64,000 nt of DNA from Shewanella litorisediminis (GTDB lineage: Bacteria > Pseudomonadota > Gammaproteobacteria > Enterobacterales > Shewanellaceae): assembly GCF_016834455.1 (NCBI RefSeq), contig NZ_CP069213.1:2976501-3040500 (forward strand), written 5' to 3'. The position numbers were made by a program, and so were the translations under genes. The notes under the pieces were generated by a model. It saw nothing but the letters and a program-made list of their open reading frames with translations, was not told the DNA's origin and ran no database searches. This document shows positions 38,038 through 47,398 of the stretch, in pieces; within the stretch, counting starts at the first letter, position 1, and each line of letters starts with the position of its first letter.

Positions 38038-39399
38038 TTAGCCATACAAAACCGACGGCAGCCAGGTGGCAAGTGCCGGCCAAATGCCAAGCAATATCAA
38101 CATCAGTAATTGCAGGATGACAAACGGGATCACCCCACGATAAATCTGTCCGCTCGAGACAGTGTCGCCACTGACACCCCTTAAATAGAAGAGGGCAAAA
38201 CCAAAGGGCGGTGTCAAAAACGAGGTTTGCAGATTGAGGGCTATCATAATCCCAAGCCACACAGGGTCGAGCCCCATGGCAAGCAAGATTGGCGCAACCA
38301 GAGGCACCACCACAAAGGTGATCTCGATAAAATCCAGGATAAAACCGAGCACAAAGATAACCGTCATCACCAGCAACATGGCACCCACCACACCACCGGG
38401 CATGTTGGCAAACAGATGATGAATAAGCTCTTCCCCGCCAAGTCCCCTGAAAACCAGCGAAAACACAGAGGCACCAATCAGGATCAAAAACACCATGGAG
38501 GTGATTTTAACCGTGCTTTGCATCACTTCCTTCAGAGCCAAGACGCTCAGCTGCCGCTTGAGGAGCGCAATCACCAGCGCACCTGCCGCCCCCACTGACG
38601 CCGCCTCTGTTGGGGTCGCGATACCGGCAAGAATGGAACCCAGTACCAGAAAAATAAGCAGTAGCGGCGGCAGCAAAGCTGAAATCACCTTGGCCAGTGA
38701 CGCAGGCTCCACCTCCTGCTCGGTGACACTGCCAAAATCTGCCGGTGAGCGCCATAAGCGAAACAGGGTGTAGAGCATATACAGGCTCACCAGCAGCAAA
38801 CCGGGAATGAGGGCACCGGCAAAGAGATCCCCCACAGACACAGACTTGGGATTAAAAATGCCCATCTTTAACTGCGCCTGCTGGTAAGCGTTTGACAACA
38901 CATCCCCCAGCAGCACCAGCGCGATGGACGGAGGAATAATTTGCCCCAGAGTGCCGGTGGCGCAGATGGCTCCGGCGCTGAACGCCGGACTGTAACCGCG
39001 TTTAAGCAGGGTTGGCAGCGACATCAACCCCATGGTAACCACGGTGGCGCCGACAATGCCGGTACTCGCCGCGAGCAAGACCCCAACAAAAAACACACTG
39101 AAAATCAGGCCGCCACGAAAGCGCCCCAAGAGTTCCCCCATGGTGGTGAGTAACTGCTCGGCAATCCGCGACTTTTCGAGCACGACGCCCATAAACACAA
39201 ACAGCGGCACCGCCATCAGAATTTGATTATTCATAATGCCGAAAATGCGATTGGGCAGCAGGCCAAACAGCCCCATATCGAAGGCGCCGAAAAAGCTGGC
39301 GACCAAGGCAAACAAGAAAGACACGCCACCGAGTGTCAGTGCCACCGGGTAGCCCAACATCAAGACCAGACAAATGATCAGAAACAGCAGCAGCGCCAT
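38038..39399 (-). CDS. dctM: TRAP transporter large membrane subunit (DctM)
   Basis: A 453-residue Na+-coupled permease with about 12 hydrophobic segments. It begins MALLLFLIICLVLMLGYPVALTLG and includes GATVVTMGLMSLPTLLKRGYS and the GTLGQIIPPSIALVLLGD loop typical of the family. The start ATG at 39399 overlaps the dctQ stop (ATGA), so the two are coupled. A longer frame upstream would run through dctQ and was rejected. Confidence 0.95.
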   Translation of the reverse strand: MALLLFLIICLVLMLGYPVALTLGGVSFLFALVASFFGAFDMGLFGLLPNRIFGIMNNQILMAVPLFVFMGVVLEKSRIAEQLLTTMGELLGRFRGGLIFSVFFVGVLLAASTGIVGATVVTMGLMSLPTLLKRGYSPAFSAGAICATGTLGQIIPPSIALVLLGDVLSNAYQQAQLKMGIFNPKSVSVGDLFAGALIPGLLLVSLYMLYTLFRLWRSPADFGSVTEQEVEPASLAKVISALLPPLLLIFLVLGSILAGIATPTEAASVGAAGALVIALLKRQLSVLALKEVMQSTVKITSMVFLILIGASVFSLVFRGLGGEELIHHLFANMPGGVVGAMLLVMTVIFVLGFILDFIEITFVVVPLVAPILLAMGLDPVWLGIMIALNLQTSFLTPPFGFALFYLRGVSGDTVSSGQIYRGVIPFVILQLLMLILLGIWPALATWLPSVLYG

Positions 39400-39905
39400 C
39401 AGCAAGCCTCCCTGCCAAAGAGCGCCTTGCCATGACGGTAAAGGTCGCACAGCCCCTGCAATATCAAGCTGGCGCACAGCCCCAGCAGCAGGGACTTTTG
39501 CAGGTATACCCAGGGCAGGCCACCGGCCTCGGCCGAGCTTTCACCGATCCGCCAGGCATTGATCACATAGTCAAAGCAGTAGATACCGATAGCGAGAGAT
39601 AAGGGGAATAAAAACAATAGAGTACCGACAAAATCAATCCAATGGCGGGTGCGCTCGCTGCACTGACGATAAAACACGTCAACCCGCACATGGGCATCCC
39701 GTTTGAGGGTAAAACCCGCGGCCAGAGTAAACACGGCACCATGGAGATAAAGCGCGGTTTCCTGTAGCGCAGTGGCACCGGTTGCAAAGGCATAACGGAG
39801 CACCACCACCGCAAGGGTCATCAGCACCATGCCAAGGGTAAACCAACCCACCAGCCTGCCGACGGCCTCGGTTATCCCATCCAAAAATCCAATCAGTTTT
39901 CCCAT
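39399..39905 (-). CDS. dctQ: TRAP transporter small membrane subunit (DctQ)
   Basis: A 168-residue protein with four transmembrane segments, the usual DctQ topology. TALQETALYLHGAVFTLAAGFTLKRDAHVRVDVFY is the conserved middle. It pairs with DctM to form the membrane unit. First gene of the operon, with an inverted repeat 26-52 bp upstream. Confidence 0.92.
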   Translation of the reverse strand: MGKLIGFLDGITEAVGRLVGWFTLGMVLMTLAVVVLRYAFATGATALQETALYLHGAVFTLAAGFTLKRDAHVRVDVFYRQCSERTRHWIDFVGTLLFLFPLSLAIGIYCFDYVINAWRIGESSAEAGGLPWVYLQKSLLLGLCASLILQGLCDLYRHGKALFGREAC

Positions 39906-39930
39906 AATTACGCTGTAGTTATATCGTTAT

Positions 39931-39957
39931 TGTTATCAGTGCAACCTATTGATAACA
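39931..39957 (-). promoter_or_regulatory. Inverted repeat, candidate operator of the TRAP operon
   Basis: TGTTATCA and TGATAACA, perfect 8-bp arms separated by 11 bp (centres about 19 bp apart, close to two helical turns). It lies between the dctQ start and the bolA terminator. The binding protein is unknown and no regulator gene is adjacent. Confidence 0.6.
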
Positions 39958-40010
39958 GAAATCCTACAACGAGGAAACCGGCAACGCCCATGGCAGGGAG
40001 TGAAAAATAA

Positions 40011-40033
40011 AACACCCGCCAAAGGCGGGTGTT
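40011..40033 (-). terminator. Terminator of bolA
   Basis: AACACCCGCC-AAA-GGCGGGTGTT on the minus strand, 23 bp after the bolA stop, followed by TTATTTTTC. Confidence 0.8.
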
Positions 40034-40055
40034 GTAACAGCGAACACCAAAGACG

Positions 40056-40355
40056 TCAGCCCCGACATTTGGGCGACGCTGGTACAGCATCCATGTCCTG
40101 CCACTCTGTGGGCGTATAAGTGAACATCGACAGGGCGTGAACCCCGTTGGCAAGCTCTTCGGAAAGTGCCGCATTCACGGCACGGTGACGGCCAATCAGA
40201 CGCTGTCCCTCGAAGCTATCACTGGCGATGACCACCTTGAAATGGGTTTCTGAACCCTTGGGCACATTGTGCATATAGCTTTCGTTTATCACTTCAAGAT
40301 GCGTGGGCGCAAAGGCATCATTCAGCTTTGCAGAAATAATATCGGCAACAGACAT
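40056..40355 (-). CDS. bolA: BolA family protein
   Basis: A 99-residue BolA-fold protein. NESYMHNVPKGSETHFKVVIASDSFEGQRLIGRHRAVNAAL is the core, with the His of SETHFKV and the RHR segment conserved in BolA. BolA proteins bind monothiol glutaredoxin Grx4 and [2Fe-2S] clusters and influence envelope genes. The ending (MDAVPASPKCRG) is a short tail. No Grx4 gene nearby. Confidence 0.93.
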   Translation of the reverse strand: MSVADIISAKLNDAFAPTHLEVINESYMHNVPKGSETHFKVVIASDSFEGQRLIGRHRAVNAALSEELANGVHALSMFTYTPTEWQDMDAVPASPKCRG

Positions 40356-40410
40356 AGCAGTGTTCCGGTAATGGCAATTGGCGGCAGATTAGCGCCGCCC
40401 GGGTTAAAGA

Positions 40411-40938
40411 TCAAACCCTGTGTGCCGCCAAGGCCGATTCCCGATAATGGACCCTGGCGTTAGGCTCCACCGCTTCCAGCGCCGAGGTCAGTGTCGCAAT
40501 GTCCATCTCAGGCGGTAGGGCAACAGATAAGCTGGCGTTAAACAGAGTGCGCCCAAGGCTCGTGACCTGCACCCGATGGCTTTCCATACGCGACACACAG
40601 ACGCCAAGATTGGCCAGAACGTCATTCACATCCCGGGTCAATCCGGGTCTGTCGTTACAGTCAAGTTCCAACTCAATCTGCTGCACGGGCCCTTCCACCG
40701 CGGCAACCGGCGCATACACAAACCCAAGGGTGGGAAATTCACGGGCCAGACAATCCCTCAGGGCGGCCTCTTTATCGTCTTCGATGCTGACTTTCATCAT
40801 GGCCGCAAATTGGCCGTCCAGCATAATGAGTTTGCTTGAAAGCCACTCAGCGCCCTGCTCGCGGCTGACCGCTGCCAGGGATTTGAGCACGTCCGGACCG
40901 AGTGGCCCCACGACGGTGGCAATAAACTGAATTTTCAT
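40411..40938 (-). CDS. Tandem ACT-domain protein, GcvR-like
   Basis: A 175-residue protein with two ACT domains (about 5-75, then 85-165; ELDCNDRPGLTRDVNDVLANLGV marks the second). This is the architecture of GcvR, the glycine-cleavage-system repressor accessory protein. It begins MKIQFIATVVGPLGPDVLKSL. Whether it controls glycine cleavage or another amino-acid pathway cannot be decided; gcvTHP are not in the window. Confidence 0.8.
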   Translation of the reverse strand: MKIQFIATVVGPLGPDVLKSLAAVSREQGAEWLSSKLIMLDGQFAAMMKVSIEDDKEAALRDCLAREFPTLGFVYAPVAAVEGPVQQIELELDCNDRPGLTRDVNDVLANLGVCVSRMESHRVQVTSLGRTLFNASLSVALPPEMDIATLTSALEAVEPNARVHYRESALAAHRV

Positions 40939-41049
40939 GGACACGCCTCCTTGAAACACCTCAGGGTGATGTACTCACTCTACTTGGGGCAGGTGTCCGG
41001 GTCTGTGGTTGAGTGCACAGTTCAGGTTGTCAGGTTGAGCCCGCGGCAA

Positions 41050-41670
41050 TCAGCGGCCGTGAAAATAAGGCTTAAGGTTTCTGAAGGTGAAGCTTATCCG
41101 TGGAGGCAGTTTTTTTTGGCTGCGGGGAATGGCGTGCTCCCAGGTAGACTGCATGGGGGGATGCATCAGCAACAGGTCGCCACTTTGTAAGAGCACCCGG
41201 CAACGCAGACCATCCAGACGACGGCGCATCAGCAAGGGGCGGGTAGCGCCCAGGCAGACGATGGCAATGAGGGCGTCTTCCACAAGCTCTGGCTCATCGT
41301 CGGCATGAAATCCCATGGCATCTTCTCCGCCGCGATAATGATTAACGAGGCAACCGTTAAAGCCAGTGCCACAATGCCCCTCAAGCGCCTGCTTGAGCCG
41401 CATCAAGTAATGGGGCCAGGGTTTGGGAGAAATAAGTAAAGAAGAGTAGCGGTAGGCGCAGCCTTCATCGGCAAACCACACCTGCTGCCGGGGTATGGGG
41501 TGCCACTTGCCATAGACTTTAATCTCTGGCGACTCGAAGGGATAATCGGCGGCCTCTGCCATCAGCAGCGCCTGTTGACGGGGGCTCAGAAAGGCCGGTA
41601 CATGGCTGACAGGCGGCTCTGACTTTGCCCCCTTTGCACCCGCCAATGTGAGTTCAAGCTGATTGGTCAC
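41050..41670 (-). CDS. alkB: 2-oxoglutarate/Fe(II) dioxygenase, AlkB-like DNA repair
   Basis: Oxidative demethylase of alkylated DNA bases, 206 residues from a GTG at 41670 with GGAG seven bases upstream. A longer open frame to 42069 would overlap the start of rlmG and looks non-coding. Iron ligands are His122 and Asp124 in FHADDEPEL and His179 in WEHAIPR; Arg191 and Arg197 in RISFTFR bind 2-oxoglutarate. The sequence is closer to the ALKBH2/3-like bacterial branch than to E. coli AlkB. Divergent from rlmG. Confidence 0.9.
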   Translation of the reverse strand: MTNQLELTLAGAKGAKSEPPVSHVPAFLSPRQQALLMAEAADYPFESPEIKVYGKWHPIPRQQVWFADEGCAYRYSSLLISPKPWPHYLMRLKQALEGHCGTGFNGCLVNHYRGGEDAMGFHADDEPELVEDALIAIVCLGATRPLLMRRRLDGLRCRVLLQSGDLLLMHPPMQSTWEHAIPRSQKKLPPRISFTFRNLKPYFHGR

Positions 41671-41761
41671 ATCTGCTCCTATGCTTGAGGTAACAGGAAG
41701 AGTCGCAAGCGGCGCGACAATTTGCGATAATCGCGCCCCCACTGAAGAGATACTCTGACAT

Positions 41762-42913
41762 ATGACGACCCGATTTTCAGCATTCCTTTCCGGTAACCCG
41801 TGTGAGCTGGACCTGCACAGGTTTCCAACCACCAGCGATCCCAACCTGCAAGCATGGGATGCCGCCGACGAACACCTGCTGAAATACCTGGAAGAGTCCA
41901 ACGCCGATTTGGCAAACAAAATTCTGGTGATTAATGACAGCTTTGGTGCCCTTACCTGCGCCCTTGCCGCCGTTAAACCCGATGCGGACATCGTCTTTGC
42001 TGCCGATGGCCGCACCGCGCATTTGGGCTGTAAGGCAAACCTGGCTGCCAATGGGCTCGCAAACACCAACGTCGATTATCAGGACTGCACCGACATTGGC
42101 CGCAACGCCCAAGGAAGGCAAATCCTGATGAAGCTGCCCAAGAATCTAAACTTCCTGGCCGATACCTTAAGCCAGCTGAGCCAGACCCTGAAGGCTGGGG
42201 ATGTGATTCTGTTGGGAGCAAAAGCCAAGCACATCAATCAGTCGCTGCTGGCCCTGATTGCCAAAGCTGTGGGCCCGGCAACCGCCAGCCTCACCTGGAA
42301 GAAGACCCGCGTCATCACCATAGTTGCCGATGGCAGCCCACGTCCCGCCCCAAAACCCAGTATGTGGGATGTGCCTGAGCACGGATTACAAGTAACCAAT
42401 TTGAGTAACGTGTTCGCGGCCAGCAAACTGGACATTGGCGCCCGCTTGATGATGGAACACCTGCCGCAGGGGCAGTTTACCTCGGTTATCGACCTTGGCT
42501 GCGGCAATGGCGCGCTGGGGCTGAAGGCGGCCCAGAGCTACCCGGATGCCAGGCTCTATCTGGCGGATGAGTCGGCCATGGCGGTGGAAAGCGCACGCCG
42601 GAACTGGGCACTCAATGGCCTGGATACAAGCCGCGCCGAATTTATCTGGGATGATTGTTTAAGCCACCTGCTCAGTGAGGTTCAAGCGGATTTGGTGCTC
42701 TGCAATCCACCGTTTCATCAGGGTGAGGCCATTACCGACCATATCGCCTGGCAGATGTTCAACGATGCCAGGCGAGTGCTGAAGCCCGGCGGCTTACTGC
42801 ATATCGTGGGCAACCGCCACCTTGGCTATCACATCAAACTCAAGCGCTTGTTTGGCAATTGCAAAACCATCGCCAGCAACGGCAAATTTGTGATTTTGCA
42901 AGCCGTTAAATAG
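41762..42913 (+). CDS. rlmG: 23S rRNA (guanine-N2-)-methyltransferase RlmG
   Basis: Methylates G1835 of 23S rRNA using S-adenosylmethionine. 383 residues with a duplicated methyltransferase fold, of which the C-terminal copy is active: VIDLGCGNGALGLKAA binds SAM and NPPF (in LVLCNPPFHQG) is the catalytic loop. The N-terminal copy lacks those motifs, as in RlmG/RsmC. Starts 91 bp from the divergent alkB. Confidence 0.95.
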   Translation: MTTRFSAFLSGNPCELDLHRFPTTSDPNLQAWDAADEHLLKYLEESNADLANKILVINDSFGALTCALAAVKPDADIVFAADGRTAHLGCKANLAANGLANTNVDYQDCTDIGRNAQGRQILMKLPKNLNFLADTLSQLSQTLKAGDVILLGAKAKHINQSLLALIAKAVGPATASLTWKKTRVITIVADGSPRPAPKPSMWDVPEHGLQVTNLSNVFAASKLDIGARLMMEHLPQGQFTSVIDLGCGNGALGLKAAQSYPDARLYLADESAMAVESARRNWALNGLDTSRAEFIWDDCLSHLLSEVQADLVLCNPPFHQGEAITDHIAWQMFNDARRVLKPGGLLHIVGNRHLGYHIKLKRLFGNCKTIASNGKFVILQAVK

Positions 42914-42950
42914 CGCCAGCCTTTGCTGACAAAACAAAGTATAAAATCGA

Positions 42951-42978
42951 AAAAAACGCCCCTGAATGGGGCGTTTTT
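42951..42978. terminator. Bidirectional intrinsic terminator
   Basis: AAAAAACGCCCC-TGAAT-GGGGCGTTTTT, between convergent rlmG and grxB. Confidence 0.9.
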
Positions 42979-43011
42979 ATTATCGAATGACGTTGCAGAA
43001 GCCCGCAGCCG

Positions 43012-43662
43012 CTATATCGCTATACCGTCAAACAGAGCGACGCCAGTGAGCTCTGCCACTTCATCTACATAGCGACGGATGTGCTCACCATAGTTAAGCC
43101 CTTTCACTGCGGTGAGGTTTCTCAGCACGGGGAAAAGCAGGATATCGTCGTATCCCAACTGGTTATTACGCTCGCTTGGCAGCAGCATAAAATCCAGTTC
43201 GCCAAACAATGGCTCCAGTGCAGCCATGTACTCTGCCGACGCGGCAAAGGCCTCGTCGAAGCTCATGCCTATCAGGGCACTTTTCTTTTCGGTGTACCAG
43301 CGGACGGCGGCTTCAGAGCCATATTCGGGTAAACCGAGCCGCACATTGCGTGGATGCAGCAATCGACTGCTGTAGTAAGCGGCCTTATCCAACCAGGCGG
43401 CGATATGCTGCTCATGCTCCGCAGGTTTCAGCAAAGCTTCACCACCCACCGCATCGAGATAGGCAACAATATCCAGACTCTCTGCCATATAACTGCCGTC
43501 ATCTTTTTGCAGAATGGGCACCATATTGGCACCGACCATACGAATGCGGCTGTCCACATCATCGTTTTGCAGTATGACTTTTTCCAGCGCAATGCCCTTA
43601 TAGCCCGCTGCCATCATGGCGCGAACACAATAGGGACAATGTTCAAACACAAACAGCTTCAT
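43012..43662 (-). CDS. grxB: Glutaredoxin 2
   Basis: A 216-residue GST-fold glutaredoxin. It begins MKLFVFEHCPYCVRAMMAAGYKG, with the redox CPYC at residues 9-12 in the thioredoxin-like N-terminal domain, followed by the all-helical C-terminal domain (about 85-215). It reduces disulfides with glutathione. Single gene. Confidence 0.96.
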   Translation of the reverse strand: MKLFVFEHCPYCVRAMMAAGYKGIALEKVILQNDDVDSRIRMVGANMVPILQKDDGSYMAESLDIVAYLDAVGGEALLKPAEHEQHIAAWLDKAAYYSSRLLHPRNVRLGLPEYGSEAAVRWYTEKKSALIGMSFDEAFAASAEYMAALEPLFGELDFMLLPSERNNQLGYDDILLFPVLRNLTAVKGLNYGEHIRRYVDEVAELTGVALFDGIAI

Positions 43663-43792
43663 TGAGTTTCCTCGGCACGCTTTGGTCGAATGGCCAGAAG
43701 CTTACCTGATTTTCAAGCCAGGGGTATAGGGGGCGAGATCCGGCTCAATCAACTATCTTTAACTGTGCACGTTTCTTCTAACAGGATGAACC

Positions 43793-44227
43793 ATGGTCGC
43801 AGCTTCACTTCCGGTCATCGGCTGGCGTGAATGGGGCGTACTTCCGGAGATTGGCTATGAAAGAGTCAAAATCAAGATAGATACCGGCGCAAAAACCTCT
43901 TGTCTGCACGCCTTTAAAATCAAGCCTTTTTACCGTAACAAGGTTAAGTGGGTTGAAATCTGGCTACATCCGGATCAGAAGTCCTCCCGCACGGTACGTT
44001 GTGAGTTTCCGGTCCATGACAGACGTCTGGTCACTGACTCAGGTGGCCATACACAATTGAGATACGTGATCAAAACTTGCCTGGTATTGGGTCCACATCG
44101 GTTTGAACTGGAGTTGACGCTGAGCCGCCGCGACAACATGCGTTTTCGAATGTTACTCGGGAGAAGAGCCCTCGATGGACATTTTCTGGTTGATCCGTCG
44201 GCTTCCTATTTAACAGGAGTAGACTGA
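43793..44227 (+). CDS. RimK-associated retropepsin-like protease (PF05618 type)
   Basis: A 144-residue protein of the family often labelled ATP-dependent zinc protease, whose fold is that of an aspartic protease. [12 protein letters not shown] carries the DTGA active-site motif and [18 protein letters not shown] is the conserved C-terminal part. The stop overlaps the rimK start (TGATG), so the two are coupled. In Pseudomonas the equivalent RimB acts with RimK on S6 glutamate tails; the same role here is inferred from context. Confidence 0.85.
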   Translation: MVAASLPVIGWREWGVLPEIGYERVKIKIDTGAKTSCLHAFKIKPFYRNKVKWVEIWLHPDQKSSRTVRCEFPVHDRRLVTDSGGHTQLRYVIKTCLVLGPHRFELELTLSRRDNMRFRMLLGRRALDGHFLVDPSASYLTGVD

Positions 44228-45132
44228 TGCGAATTGCCATTCTATCCCGTAACAAAAATCTTTATTCCACCACCCGCTTGGTGGAAGCGAGCCAACAAAG
44301 AGGCCATGAGGTCATGGTCATCGATCCGTTGACCTGCTACATGAACATCAATATGAAATCACCCAGCATACACGCAAAGGGACAAGTACTGCCGCGATTC
44401 GATGCTGTGATCCCACGCATTGGCGCTTCAATTACCTTCTACGGCACCGCAGTACTGCGTCAATTTGAAATGATGGGAGTACAGCCCCTGAACGAGTCGG
44501 TAGCCATCACCCGTTCCCGAGACAAACTGCGTTCGCTGCAACTCCTGTCACGCAAAAACATCGGTTTGCCGGTAACAGGCTTTGCAAGCAAGCCGGCGGA
44601 TGTCCCGGATTTACTGCAGATGGTAGGTGGAGCCCCCTGCGTCATTAAATTACTGGAGGGCACTCAGGGCATAGGCGTGGTGCTGGCCGAAACCCGCAAG
44701 GCAGCGGAAAGCGTGATCGAAGCCTTTATGGGGCTAAAGGCCAACATCATGGTGCAGGAATATATAGCCGAAGCCGGTGGAGCAGACATAAGGTGCTTCG
44801 TGATTGGGGATAAGGTTATCGCTGCCATGAAACGCCAGGCCATTGCCGGAGAATTTCGCTCAAATCTGCATCGGGGTGGCACAGCCACCCTGGTCAAGTT
44901 GACGCCGGAGGAACGTTCCACCGCAGTGCGTGCGGCAAAAACCACAGGGCTGAATGTGGCCGGGGTCGACATACTGCGCTCACTGCATGGCCCTCTGGTG
45001 ATGGAGGTGAATTCTTCACCCGGCCTCAAGGGCATTGAGGAAGCGACCGGCATAGACGTAGCCAGCAAAATAATCGGCTTTATCGAAGCTCATCAAACCC
45101 ACCACAATACCAAAACCCGAGGCACGGGCTGA
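44227..45132 (+). CDS. rimK: Ribosomal protein S6-L-glutamate ligase (ATP-grasp)
   Basis: Adds glutamate residues to the C-terminus of ribosomal protein S6. 301 residues. ATP-grasp signatures are [50 protein letters not shown], and the Mg2+ ligands in [25 protein letters not shown]. Closely related alpha-L-glutamate ligases act on other substrates, so S6 is the family assignment. Coupled to the protease gene before it. Confidence 0.93.
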   Translation: MRIAILSRNKNLYSTTRLVEASQQRGHEVMVIDPLTCYMNINMKSPSIHAKGQVLPRFDAVIPRIGASITFYGTAVLRQFEMMGVQPLNESVAITRSRDKLRSLQLLSRKNIGLPVTGFASKPADVPDLLQMVGGAPCVIKLLEGTQGIGVVLAETRKAAESVIEAFMGLKANIMVQEYIAEAGGADIRCFVIGDKVIAAMKRQAIAGEFRSNLHRGGTATLVKLTPEERSTAVRAAKTTGLNVAGVDILRSLHGPLVMEVNSSPGLKGIEEATGIDVASKIIGFIEAHQTHHNTKTRGTG

Positions 45133-45137
45133 GTCGG

Positions 45138-46037
45138 TCAAACCCCGTCAGCCCTTGGCTTAACCTCGTCAATGTCACAGGGGTCGGTGGCACCGGAAGG
45201 TGGCGCAAAAAGCTGACGCCAACGTTCACTCAGGCTGAGCCCGGGCGCCATCGCATCCCTGAACATATCATGCCATTCGCTGAAGGTGACAGTAAGCGGG
45301 TTCATGCTGTTAACTGGTTTGGTGATACCGTAGCGCACGGTTTCCTCTTCTTTTACGAAGGTGCCAAACAGCCTGTCCCAAATGATGAGCACACCGGCGT
45401 AGTTTTTATCTATGTATTGGGGGTTTGAGCCGTGATGTACCCGGTGGTGACTCGGGGTATTGAATACCCACTCCAGTGGCCCGAGCTTGTCCACCAGCTG
45501 GGTGTGCACAAAAAACTGAAATCCAAGGCTCGCCAGCACCGCAAACACCACCCAGGCGGGGTCGAAACCTATCACGACCAGGGGGATCCAGAATATCCAC
45601 ATTCCCGCCAGCGGATACATCAGGCTTTGTCTGAATGCGGTGGAAAAGTTCATGTTTTCTGAGCTGTGATGGGCCACATGTGCAGCCCACATCCAGCGGC
45701 AGCGGTGGCTGCAACGGTGGAACCAGTAATAGCAAAAATCCTGTGCCAGCAGCAGCAACACAAAATTCAGCCCATTCATTTCAATATCAAAGAGCCGCCA
45801 GCCGAAGAAATACAGGTAAAGTTTGGCAATCAGAAATCCGCAGAGCAGATCGGCAGCCTGGTGCATTCCCGCCAGGCTGAGGTTGCACAAGAGCTCTGCC
45901 TTGCTGTACCTGGCATTTTCCGGCAGGCGTTTACGCACGTTGGCGACCACAAACTCCAATGCCATACACAGAAAAAAAATCGGCGCCAACACTATCAGCA
46001 GCAGCTCCGGGTGGGCGATTAGCTTGTCGAGGTTCAT
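45138..46037 (-). CDS. Fatty-acid hydroxylase / sterol desaturase superfamily membrane protein
   Basis: A 299-residue polytopic membrane di-iron protein. The histidine clusters of the superfamily are visible: WFHRCSHRCRWMWAAHVAHHSSENM and FNTPSHHRVHHGSNPQYIDKNYAG, between four hydrophobic segments. It probably hydroxylates or desaturates an acyl chain or lipid headgroup; the substrate cannot be told. It ends five bp from the convergent rimK stop and follows the DUF2804 gene on the same strand. Confidence 0.88.
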   Translation of the reverse strand: MNLDKLIAHPELLLIVLAPIFFLCMALEFVVANVRKRLPENARYSKAELLCNLSLAGMHQAADLLCGFLIAKLYLYFFGWRLFDIEMNGLNFVLLLLAQDFCYYWFHRCSHRCRWMWAAHVAHHSSENMNFSTAFRQSLMYPLAGMWIFWIPLVVIGFDPAWVVFAVLASLGFQFFVHTQLVDKLGPLEWVFNTPSHHRVHHGSNPQYIDKNYAGVLIIWDRLFGTFVKEEETVRYGITKPVNSMNPLTVTFSEWHDMFRDAMAPGLSLSERWRQLFAPPSGATDPCDIDEVKPRADGV

Positions 46038-46124
46038 TGTCTTCCCTGTTGTCTGTGTCCAAAAGCGCTTCCGCCTCAGGACAACTTATTATTCTTATGC
46101 TTTTAATCTTGATGCAGTGGCCAC

Positions 46125-47183
46125 TTACCACTTGGCAAAATGATCTTCGGTGAGACCGAGCACGCCATCCAGGCTGACTTTACGGCCGTCCACGTCCCTC
46201 ACCCATCCAGAAAATTGCCCCTGATACTGGCGGAAGTTACTTTTCAGCAGCATCAGGTTAAGCCGCTCAGAGCGGCTGGCCAATGGTCTGAAATCGAGTT
46301 CAAGCTCGTCCCGCTCAGACCACAAATGCCAGCGACCACGCTCTGCCTGACTGCGGTCAAACTCGAAATGCACAGACCCCAAGTGTTTACGCACCCCATC
46401 GAGCCAAAGCACGTTTTCGCTGCTGCCGGTTTCATTTACCCCGGCGGCAATATTTAGCCCCAGAATGCTGCCCCCGACATGGGCGTTGATGGAGGTCCAG
46501 CGCCAGCTGGTTTCCCGTCGCATGTAGCCTGCGGAGAAATCGTACCCCGCCAAAGCCCGCCCAAGAGGTTGAGGCTCATGGTTGATGTAAAGGCTGCCTT
46601 TCACATTCAAGGCATTGTGCTTTTGGGTGTAAGTCCAGCCGCTGTAGCCAGTGGGGCTGCAAAGTGCCATTGGCAGCGAAAGCGGCAATGCCTCAAGCTG
46701 CAACTCGGCCTTGAGTGGCAGGCCGTCCAGCACCAAATCCAGCGCCACCGACCAGAGTCCATCCCGACGGTTTATGCTGACCCCAGCCATGGAGCTGGAA
46801 GCCGACACCGGCGAAGGGCCAAGGGTAAAGCTGCCCGGTGGCCTTATCCAGTGCTTCTCATACACACGGTTTTTGCTTTTATCGTAGACGTAGCAAAAGC
46901 CGCTGCCGAGATAGCGGATATCAGCCAGGGCGATGCCTATCAGGTAATTGGGGGTGTTGACGGCGATAAACTCGAACTGTTTATAACCAAAATGACGTTG
47001 TAAGCGGGAGGCAGGCTTATCCATCTCGTTGGTCAGGATAAAGCTATCCAGCCCCAAAGACGCCACCGGGCCATCGAAGTGACCAAAGCGCGGGCGCCCT
47101 GCGGCCATCAGGCAATCCTGGATCCCCAAGGTTTTGAATGTGGCTGAATTGGTCATCCCCGGTGTGCTTGTTGAATGTTCCAT
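46125..47183 (-). CDS. DUF2804 domain protein
   Basis: A 352-residue soluble protein with no signal peptide. It is a beta-rich protein spanning the whole length, with FILTNEMDKPASRLQRHFGYKQFEF, RDGLWSVALDLVLDG and RETSWRWTSINAHVGGSILGLNIAAGVNETGSSENVLWLDG, which I recognise as the DUF2804 layout. Function unknown; the family is often linked with lipids. An adjacent fatty-acid hydroxylase on the same strand is consistent with that. Confidence 0.75.
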   Translation of the reverse strand: MEHSTSTPGMTNSATFKTLGIQDCLMAAGRPRFGHFDGPVASLGLDSFILTNEMDKPASRLQRHFGYKQFEFIAVNTPNYLIGIALADIRYLGSGFCYVYDKSKNRVYEKHWIRPPGSFTLGPSPVSASSSMAGVSINRRDGLWSVALDLVLDGLPLKAELQLEALPLSLPMALCSPTGYSGWTYTQKHNALNVKGSLYINHEPQPLGRALAGYDFSAGYMRRETSWRWTSINAHVGGSILGLNIAAGVNETGSSENVLWLDGVRKHLGSVHFEFDRSQAERGRWHLWSERDELELDFRPLASRSERLNLMLLKSNFRQYQGQFSGWVRDVDGRKVSLDGVLGLTEDHFAKW

Positions 47184-47338
47184 CGTGCGATTTATTCTTT
47201 TTTTGGTTTTTTACTCTAACGCCGATTGTCGGCAGATTAAAGCCCGGCGTTACTGATTTGTAAAAACACCCTTGTGTGCGCCTCGCTGGCGGCCAAGGGC
47301 ATCACCTGACCCAATAAGCAGCCGCACCGGTCACAGAC

Positions 47339-47362
47339 AAAAACGCCCTCAAAGGAGGGCGC
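47339..47362 (-). terminator. Terminator of the small porin-like gene
   Basis: Minus strand GCGCCCTC-CTTT-GAGGGCGTTTTTG, 37 bp after the stop codon. Confidence 0.85.
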
Positions 47363-47398
47363 TATCAACGTCGAAACAGCCAGGTCTGCCAACAATCA

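Noticed and set aside
41671-42069. N-terminal extension of alkB to 42069
   Set aside because: It would overlap most of the first third of rlmG antisense, and a GTG with a proper GGAG at 41670 gives the normal AlkB length.
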